Part shown: one piece after another, positions 7,594 through 11,878 of the stretch
How the letters are laid out: every line of letters begins with the position of its first letter
Numbering within the stretch: the stretch's first letter is position 1
NCBI GenBank assembly: GCA_910587875.1
Contig: CAJUOD010000087.1
Location: 1 to 11,878 of the forward strand
Length of the DNA: 11,878 nucleotides
From: an uncultured Oscillibacter sp.
GTDB taxonomy: Bacteria; Bacillota; Clostridia; Oscillospirales; Oscillospiraceae
Reading direction: 5' to 3'
Notes under the pieces: model-generated
Seen by the model: only the letters and a program-made list of their open reading frames with translations
The model's database searches: none
Told to the model about the DNA's origin: nothing
Made by a program: the position numbers and the translations under genes

Positions 7594-8127
7594 ATGGCTG
7601 ATCCCATCCGGCAAAAAGAAATCGACGAGCGCGTCGGCAGGTTCGCCGACAAGTTCTGGGGCGCGTTCCAGATGACGGAGAACGGAAGGGTGAAGAGCAC
7701 CATCCTGCTCTACTCCTTCTGCCTCTGCTGGGTACTGCTTGCCCTGTACGGCGGCTGCTTCGCCCTGCTCAACCCCTGGCTGGACGGCCTGCTCCAGGGC
7801 ATGCCCGTGGGCCTGGTCACCCTTGTGGAGGCCCTGGTCCCCGCCGTGGCGGGAACCGCCGCAGCGCAGCTGGTCTGGCTGCTGCCCGGCGACAAGCGCC
7901 TGCTTCCCGCCTCCTACATCTGGCTGGCCCTGCTGCTGCTGGCCTGTCTCATCGCGCTGATTGTCATGATGGGCCTGGAGAGCATGGGGCTGATCCTCCA
8001 ATTTTTCGGGATGTTCGTCCTGGCGCCCCTGGCGCTGGGGCTGGGCTCCTCTCTTCTGGCGTACTATCTATATTGGAAAAAAAAGGCCCCTGCCGGAGAC
8101 CCGGCACGGCCTTGGAAAAGGCAGTGA
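7594..8127 (+). CDS. Unrecognised four-helix membrane protein
   Basis: I do not recognise this 177-residue protein. It starts at ATG 7594 behind a strong AAGGAGG (7580-7586). The first 35 residues are charged and hydrophilic (MADPIRQKEIDERVGRF), then four hydrophobic segments follow near 36-58, 73-97, 105-127 and 132-160, and it ends in a basic tail (WKKKAPAGDPARPWKRQ). No catalytic motif or signal peptide is visible. Cysteines occur in the first helix (C43, C45, C55). It follows the importer operon across a terminator hairpin and inverted repeat, and its stop is 6 nt before the HAD gene, so these two are probably co-translated. It could be a membrane accessory or regulatory protein, but no function is supported. 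The last codons coincide with an opposite-strand terminator. Confidence 0.82.
   Translation: MADPIRQKEIDERVGRFADKFWGAFQMTENGRVKSTILLYSFCLCWVLLALYGGCFALLNPWLDGLLQGMPVGLVTLVEALVPAVAGTAAAQLVWLLPGDKRLLPASYIWLALLLLACLIALIVMMGLESMGLILQFFGMFVLAPLALGLGSSLLAYYLYWKKKAPAGDPARPWKRQ
8077..8111 (-). terminator. Terminator-like hairpin for - strand transcription, inside the membrane-protein gene end
   Basis: On the - strand, TGCCGG and CCGGCA form a stem with loop GTCT, extended by outer GGCC/GGCC pairs around small unpaired bases, and followed immediately by eight T. This is a complete intrinsic terminator pattern. No - strand gene ends here. It would stop antisense RNA coming from the HAD/VOC region, or leakage past the convergent hairpin at 9286. 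Confidence 0.65.
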
Positions 8128-8133
8128 GAATTT

Positions 8134-8895
8134 ATGATCGATACCGTATTGTTTGACATGGGCGGAACCCTGGAGGACATCTTTATCGACGAGGCCAGCA
8201 AGAAAGCCTCTGCCGAGGGCGTTCTCCGCATCCTGGCGGCCCACGGCCACCCCCTGTCCCTGGACATCCCTGCCGCCATCCAGGCCTTTGCCGACGGCTG
8301 GGACCGTTACGCCGCCTACCGGGGCCCCACGAACCGGGAGCTGAAGCCCGAGGAGATCTGGGGCAACTACATCCTGACGGAGCAGGGCCTGGACTTTGAC
8401 ACCGTGAAGCCCTTCGCCGAGGAGCTGGCCCACATGTGGGAGGTCACCCACTACCACCGCACCCTCCGCCCCAAGGTGAAGGAGATGCTGGAGGGCCTGA
8501 AGAGCCTTGGCATGAAGCTGGGCGTCATCAGCAACACCGCCGCCCTCTACCAGGTCTTCCGCACCCTGGAGGAGTACGGCATCCGGGATTACTTCCAGGA
8601 CGTGACCCTCTCCTCCGTCACCGGCTACCGCAAGCCGGACCCCAACATTTTCCTGGTCTCCCTGAACCAGGTCCGTTCCGACCCCAAGACCTGCGCCTAC
8701 GTGGGAGACACCTACTCCCGGGACGTCATTGGTCCCCAGAACCTGGGCTTCGGGGCCACCTTCCACATCCACTCCTTCCTGACCCAGTCCCGGGACACCG
8801 ACGTGCCCAAGGAGGTCCGGGCCACCTATTCCATCCAGGATATCTACGAGGTCTACACCATCCTGCGGGACCAAGCGGGCAAGAAGGCGGTGTAA
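8134..8895 (+). CDS. HAD-superfamily hydrolase with atypical motif I
   Basis: Cytosolic HAD-fold enzyme of 253 residues with an inserted helical cap. Motif I is FDMGGTL: nucleophile Asp8 is present, but the residue two places on, normally the acid/base Asp of phosphatases, is Gly10. Motif II is Ser133 in VISNTA, motif III is Lys167 in YRKPDP, and motif IV is GDTYSRD with Asp192 and Asp197 for the metal. The cap occupies about residues 15-115 (C1 type). Loss of the second Asp occurs in HAD branches such as dehalogenases and phosphonatases as well as in uncharacterised DxGGT proteins, so ordinary phosphatase activity should not be assumed. Start ATG 8134 is 6 nt after the previous stop, with only a weak upstream AAGG, suggesting translational coupling. 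The next gene begins one base after its stop. Confidence 0.88.
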   Translation: MIDTVLFDMGGTLEDIFIDEASKKASAEGVLRILAAHGHPLSLDIPAAIQAFADGWDRYAAYRGPTNRELKPEEIWGNYILTEQGLDFDTVKPFAEELAHMWEVTHYHRTLRPKVKEMLEGLKSLGMKLGVISNTAALYQVFRTLEEYGIRDYFQDVTLSSVTGYRKPDPNIFLVSLNQVRSDPKTCAYVGDTYSRDVIGPQNLGFGATFHIHSFLTQSRDTDVPKEVRATYSIQDIYEVYTILRDQAGKKAV

Positions 8896-8896
8896 G

Positions 8897-9256
8897 ATGT
8901 ACACGTTCAACCACTTCAACTTCAACGTCACCGACCTGGACCGCTCCCTGAAATTCTACAAGGAGGCCCTGGGCCTGGAGCCGGTCCGCCGCAAGGAGGC
9001 GGAGGACGGCCGCTATGTCATCGTCTTCCTGGGGGACCGCCGGACCACCTTCCGCCTGGAGCTCACCTGGCTCCGGGACCACCCCCAGAAGTACGACCTG
9101 GGCGAGTGCGAGTTCCACCTGGCCCTGAAGGCCCCCGACTTCGAGGAGGCCCACGCCAGGCACAAGGAGATGGGCTGCATCTGCTTCGAGAACCCCGAGA
9201 TGGGCATCTATTTCATTTCCGATCCGGATGGGTACTGGATCGAGATCATCCCCTGA
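8897..9256 (+). CDS. VOC-family protein, glyoxalase I-like
   Basis: Small single-domain vicinal-oxygen-chelate protein of 119 residues. His6, Glu55, His74 and Glu116 fall where GloA has its four metal ligands (His5, Glu56, His74 and Glu122 in E. coli). KYDLGE, the His of FHLAL and the end DPDGYWIEI match lactoylglutathione lyases closely. Glyoxalase I isomerises the hemithioacetal of methylglyoxal and a thiol. Since Clostridia usually lack glutathione, the natural thiol or even the reaction may differ, and other VOC isomerases remain possible. Length is slightly short because there is no C-terminal tail. ATG 8897 is one base after the HAD stop, with a modest GAAGGCGG about 6 nt before it. A strong hairpin 29 nt after its stop closes the transcription unit. 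Confidence 0.85.
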   Translation: MYTFNHFNFNVTDLDRSLKFYKEALGLEPVRRKEAEDGRYVIVFLGDRRTTFRLELTWLRDHPQKYDLGECEFHLALKAPDFEEAHARHKEMGCICFENPEMGIYFISDPDGYWIEIIP

Positions 9257-9285
9257 ACACTCTCGTTACCTCCTTAATTTCCATA

Positions 9286-9323
9286 GGAAACGCCGCCGGC
9301 TCTTTCGAGCCGGCGGCGTTTCC
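9286..9323. terminator. Convergent bidirectional terminator
   Basis: A 17-bp perfect stem (GGAAACGCCGCCGGCTC at 9286-9302 and its complement at 9307-9323) with a 4-nt loop TTTC sits between the convergent VOC and transporter genes. On the + strand it is followed by CTTTCAG; on the - strand it begins 3 nt after the transporter stop. The A/T-rich stem base (AAA/TTT) partly replaces a classic T tract. Confidence 0.83.
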
Positions 9324-9326
9324 CTT

Positions 9327-10715
9327 TCAGCCAACGGCGACGCCCACAACCAGGAACGCCAGAGTCAGCAGGAAGAAATAGAGGATCAGCTTCCACACGT
9401 ACTTGACCCACTTGTCATAGGGCACATGCCCCAGGGCCAGGGCTCCCATGACCACCGCCGCTGTGGGCGTGATGATGTTTACCAGGCCCGAGGCGGACTG
9501 GAAGGCCGTCACCACCAGGTCGCCCCCCACTCCCGCGAAGCGGCCCAGGGGGGCCATGACGGGCACCGACAGGGTCGCCAGGCCGGAGGAGGAGGGAATC
9601 AGCACCGTGAGGGGCAGGTAGAGCAGGTACACCAGCACCACGAAGCTGACGGGCCCCGCCCCGGAGAGGGCCCGCTCCCCCCAGTGGAGGATGGTCCCCG
9701 TGATCTGCCCGTCGTTCATCAGCACGGTAATGCCCCGGCTGATGCCGATGATCAAGGCCACTCCCAGCAGGTCTGCGCAGCCCGCCACGTAGGTCTCGGC
9801 GATAGCCTCCTCCCCCATGCGGTCGATGAGGCCGATGATCACGCCGCTGACCAGAAACAGGGCGGAGAGCTCCGGGAACCACCAGCCCAGGGCGGGCAGG
9901 GGCAGGCCCATCTCGTCGAAGGGGATGACGCCGTAGATCATGATAAGGAAGGTCAGGGTGAAGATGACCATAATGACCTTCCGCTTGGGGGTGAACTCCA
10001 CCGTCTCGGCCATGTTGGCCTGGAGCTTCCCCGCGCCCACGCCCACCACGGACCGAGAGGGGTCCTTCTTCACCCGGGCGGCGTAGGCCATGACGAACCA
10101 GATGGCGGCCCCCTCGAAGACCACCCACTGGAGGGCCCGGAGGAGGATGCCCTCCCCCAGGGACACCCCGGCGAAGCCCGCCGCGATGCCCGTGGCAAAG
10201 GGGTTCACGGTGGAGCTGATGATGCCCGCCCCGGCCCCCAGGAGGATGACGGAGATGCCCACCACCGCGTCATAGCCCGCCGCCAGAAAAACGGGAATCA
10301 GCAGGGGGTAAAAGGCCATGGTCTCCTCCCACATGCCGTAGGTGGTGCCCCCCAGGCCGAAGGCGATCATCAGAATGGGGATGAGCCATTTCTCCCGGCC
10401 CCCCAGGCGCTGGATGATGCGGCCCACACCGGCGTCCACCGCCCCGGTCCTCATGACCACGCCCAGGAAGCCCCCCACCATCAGGATGAAGACGCACACG
10501 TCCACCGCGTCGTAGAACCCGGCGAAGGCGGCCTTCAGCACGGCCCCGGCCCCCTGGGGGCTCTGGGCCACAGCGTGGTAGGTCCCGGCCACGGGGGTCT
10601 CGTTCACGTACTGGTAGGACCCCGCCGGCACCAGCCAGGTGCAAAGGGCCACCAGGATGATGAGGAGGAACAGGATGGTGTATGCCGTGGGCATACGGAA
10701 TTTCGCTCTTTCCAA
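9327..10715 (-). CDS. YfcC-family membrane transporter (probable arginine/ornithine-type exchanger)
   Basis: Integral membrane protein of 462 residues with about eleven to twelve hydrophobic segments, of the YfcC family (COG1288, related to C4-dicarboxylate carrier DcuC). Recognisable blocks are FRMPTAYTILF at the N-terminus, GGTTYGMWEETMAFYPLLIP (122-141), SSTVNPFATGIA (167-178) and IPSSSGLATLSVPVMAPLG (373-391), which resemble the paired re-entrant motifs of this ion-transporter superfamily. The start chosen is TTG 10715, because AGGGGGGAG lies about 6 nt upstream; the next ATG (Met8) has poorer spacing and sits in a small hairpin. It begins 15 nt after the ornithine carbamoyltransferase stop, so the two are one operon. 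Streptococcal arginine-deiminase operons carry a YfcC-type carrier as the arginine/ornithine antiporter, which suggests a similar substrate here. Substrate assignment is inference from neighbourhood; C4-dicarboxylates or other amino acids are possible. Confidence 0.88.
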   Translation of the reverse strand: MERAKFRMPTAYTILFLLIILVALCTWLVPAGSYQYVNETPVAGTYHAVAQSPQGAGAVLKAAFAGFYDAVDVCVFILMVGGFLGVVMRTGAVDAGVGRIIQRLGGREKWLIPILMIAFGLGGTTYGMWEETMAFYPLLIPVFLAAGYDAVVGISVILLGAGAGIISSTVNPFATGIAAGFAGVSLGEGILLRALQWVVFEGAAIWFVMAYAARVKKDPSRSVVGVGAGKLQANMAETVEFTPKRKVIMVIFTLTFLIMIYGVIPFDEMGLPLPALGWWFPELSALFLVSGVIIGLIDRMGEEAIAETYVAGCADLLGVALIIGISRGITVLMNDGQITGTILHWGERALSGAGPVSFVVLVYLLYLPLTVLIPSSSGLATLSVPVMAPLGRFAGVGGDLVVTAFQSASGLVNIITPTAAVVMGALALGHVPYDKWVKYVWKLILYFFLLTLAFLVVGVAVG

Positions 10716-10730
10716 AGGGTACTCCCCCCT

Positions 10731-11729
10731 TTATTTTCCGATGGTGGCCACCAGGACGGCCTTGATGGAGTGCATCCGGTTCTCCGCCTCGTCGAAGACC
10801 ACGCTGTGGCGGCCCCGGAAGACCTCGTCGGTGACCTCCCGGATGTCCACGCCCTTGTCCTGCCACTCCTTGGCCAGCTTGGTCTCAAAGTCGTGGAAGG
10901 AGGGCAGGCAGTGCATATACAGCACGTCGGGGTTCTCCGTGGCCTTGAGGGTCTCCTCCGTCACCCGGTAGGGGGAGAGGAGCGCCGCCCGCTTGGGGAT
11001 CAGCTCCTCCTCGCCCATGGAGGCCCAGATATCCCCGTAGATCATATCCGCACCCTTGAGGGATTTGCAGTCGTCGGTGATTTCAATCAAGCCGCCGTTT
11101 TTCCGGGCCTCGGCGAAGACCCGCTTCACCAGCTCCTGGTCCATCTCCTTCGCCAGCTCCTGGGGTCCCAGGCCCACGAAGTGCATGCCCATCTTCGCCG
11201 CGCCGATCATCCAGGCGTAGCACATGTTGTTCCGCACGTCGCCGGGGAAGACCACCTTCATCTTGTTCAGGGGCTTTTTGCAGTGCTCCTCCAGGGTCAT
11301 CATGTCCGCCAGGATCTGGGTGGGGTGGTCCCAGTCGGTGAGGCCGTTCCACACGGGGACGCCGGACCACTTGGCCAGGTCCTCCACCACCTGCTGGGCA
11401 TAGCCCCGGTACTCGATTCCGTCGAAGAAGCGGCCCAGCACCTTGGCGGAGTCCTCCAGGGACTCCTTCTTGCCCATCTGGGAGCTGCCCGCGTCCAGAT
11501 AGGTGACATGGGCTCCCTCCTGGGTGGCGGCCACCTCGAAGGAACACCGGGTCCGGGTGGAGGTCTTCTCGAAGAGGAGCACGATGTGCTTGCCCTTCAG
11601 GGCGGGCTCGCAGATCCCGGCGCGGCGCTTGGCCTTCAGGTCGTGGCCCAGGTCTAAGAGATAGCGGATTTCACCGGGGGTGAAGTCCTCCAGGGTTAAA
11701 AAGCTGCGGCCTTTTAAATTCAATGCCAT
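10731..11729 (-). CDS. argF: Ornithine carbamoyltransferase
   Basis: Cytosolic enzyme joining carbamoyl phosphate and ornithine to give citrulline and phosphate, or the reverse in the arginine deiminase route. The 332 residues match the family length. Carbamoyl-phosphate motif STRTR (57-61), HPTQ (135-138), the ornithine-binding SMG loop (237-239) and catalytic Cys274 in HCLP are all intact. Stretches such as FDGIEYRGYAQQVVEDLA and ENRMHSIKAVLVAT resemble the E. coli ArgF / catabolic ArcB branch rather than the shorter anabolic type of Bacillus. ATG start at 11729 has AAGGAAGG 9 nt upstream. The downstream partner, 15 nt away, is a YfcC-type transporter, an arrangement favouring a catabolic (arcB) or exchange role, but no arginine deiminase or carbamate kinase gene is in the window. 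The upstream leader is unusually rich in palindromes and lacks a recognisable ArgR box. Confidence 0.95.
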   Translation of the reverse strand: MALNLKGRSFLTLEDFTPGEIRYLLDLGHDLKAKRRAGICEPALKGKHIVLLFEKTSTRTRCSFEVAATQEGAHVTYLDAGSSQMGKKESLEDSAKVLGRFFDGIEYRGYAQQVVEDLAKWSGVPVWNGLTDWDHPTQILADMMTLEEHCKKPLNKMKVVFPGDVRNNMCYAWMIGAAKMGMHFVGLGPQELAKEMDQELVKRVFAEARKNGGLIEITDDCKSLKGADMIYGDIWASMGEEELIPKRAALLSPYRVTEETLKATENPDVLYMHCLPSFHDFETKLAKEWQDKGVDIREVTDEVFRGRHSVVFDEAENRMHSIKAVLVATIGK

Positions 11730-11753
11730 GTTGCGTTACCTTCCTTTTTTGTT

Positions 11754-11776
11754 CCCCCGAAAGGGGGAGGTTTTTT
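11754..11776 (+). terminator. Hairpin in the argF leader, terminator-like on the + strand
   Basis: CCCCC-GAAA-GGGGG followed after AGG by six T on the + strand forms a short terminator-like element. On the - strand, where argF is transcribed, the same bases make a leader hairpin ending 25 nt before the start codon, just upstream of the ribosome site. It could stop antisense transcription out of argF or modulate argF translation. Confidence 0.45.
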
Positions 11777-11779
11777 CCG

Positions 11780-11832
11780 GCGCTGACGCGCGGGGGAGTC
11801 AACAGCCATGATGATGGCTGGTGCATTGCACC
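11780..11832. repeat. Three consecutive short palindromes upstream of argF
   Basis: GCGC-TGAC-GCGC (11780-11791), AGCCAT-GATG-ATGGCT (11804-11819) and GGTGCA-T-TGCACC (11820-11832) lie nearly end to end. The last two abut exactly. They could be protein-binding dyads or leader stems. No promoter hexamers are evident on the - strand in this stretch. Confidence 0.55.
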
Positions 11833-11837
11833 CCCCA

Positions 11838-11871
11838 TTTTCTCTTTTCCTTCCAGAAGGAAAAGAGAAAA
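11838..11871. repeat. Perfect 16-bp AT-rich inverted repeat at the right edge
   Basis: TTTTCTCTTTTCCTTC (11838-11853) is followed after two bases by its exact reverse complement (11856-11871). Unlike a terminator, the T-rich arm comes first and the A-rich arm last on both strands. It may be a palindromic repeat element or a cruciform-prone site. Only 7 nt remain to the window edge, so its wider context is unknown. Confidence 0.75.
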
Positions 11872-11878
11872 CGGGCCG

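Noticed and set aside
8134..8895. Naming the HAD enzyme as phosphonoacetaldehyde hydrolase and the importer as a phosphonate system
   Set aside because: Motif I resembles phosphonatase only in lacking the second Asp; I cannot place the cap Lys of that enzyme and no aminotransferase partner is present.
10680..10696. GTATGCC/GGCATAC dyad near the start of the YfcC gene as an operator
   Set aside because: Only 7 bp, within coding sequence; it may hinder use of the internal ATG but is weak evidence for regulation.
9228..11657. Long + strand open frame of about 800 codons opposite argF and the YfcC gene
   Set aside because: It runs through the convergent terminator and two well-supported - strand genes, with low-complexity His/Gly/Pro-rich sequence typical of a shadow frame.

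Overview
The window looks like a GC-rich Clostridia chromosome, most likely a gut Oscillospiraceae of the Flavonifractor / Pseudoflavonifractor / Lawsonibacter type. This is inferred from the high-GC coding regions, purine-rich ribosome sites (AGGAGG-like), a Gram-positive-style lipoprotein leader (LAAC-GGDKGG), a textbook TTGACA/TATAAT promoter and the gene families present. I see no phage, transposase, CRISPR, rRNA or tRNA. All + strand genes run from 1 to about 9256; two - strand genes fill 9327-11729.

Region 1 (1-2511): the end of one ABC exporter half and the whole of its partner, overlapping by 4 nt. The two nucleotide-binding domains carry complementary defects (Walker B Glu and H-loop His lost in the first, signature motif degenerate in the second). 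This is the pattern of a heterodimeric exporter with one working and one dead ATP site.

Region 2 (2512-7440): a binding-protein-dependent importer operon: a fused two-domain permease (2833), a MalK/FbpC-like ATPase with a C-terminal TOBE-like region (4843) and a lipoprotein solute-binding protein (6112). It is driven by a near-perfect sigma-A promoter at 2670-2699, with a perfect 14-bp LacI-family (PurR-like) operator at 2713-2726 just after the expected transcription start. Strong stem-loops lie in both internal gaps and after the binding protein, and probably set different mRNA levels for the three parts. The substrate cannot be read from sequence; the architecture is that of the Fe(III)/2-aminoethylphosphonate/polyamine/thiamine group.

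Region 3 (7594-9256): three tightly packed genes after a terminator hairpin and a perfect 20-bp inverted repeat: an unrecognised four-helix membrane protein, a HAD-family hydrolase whose motif I lacks the usual second Asp, and a glyoxalase-I-like VOC protein with all four metal ligands. No separate promoter is evident, so they may be read by leakage from the importer operon.

Region 4 (9327-11729, - strand): ornithine carbamoyltransferase followed 15 nt later by a YfcC-family membrane transporter, likely one operon for arginine/ornithine/citrulline metabolism. A shared hairpin (9286-9323) separates this unit from region 3. The sequence upstream of the carbamoyltransferase is a chain of five palindromes, ending in a 16-bp perfect inverted repeat at the right edge.

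Nothing here is clearly a new defence or mobile system. The most interesting signals are regulatory: the promoter-operator of the importer, the hairpins around the binding-protein gene, opposite-strand terminators at gene edges, and the palindrome-rich leader of the carbamoyltransferase.
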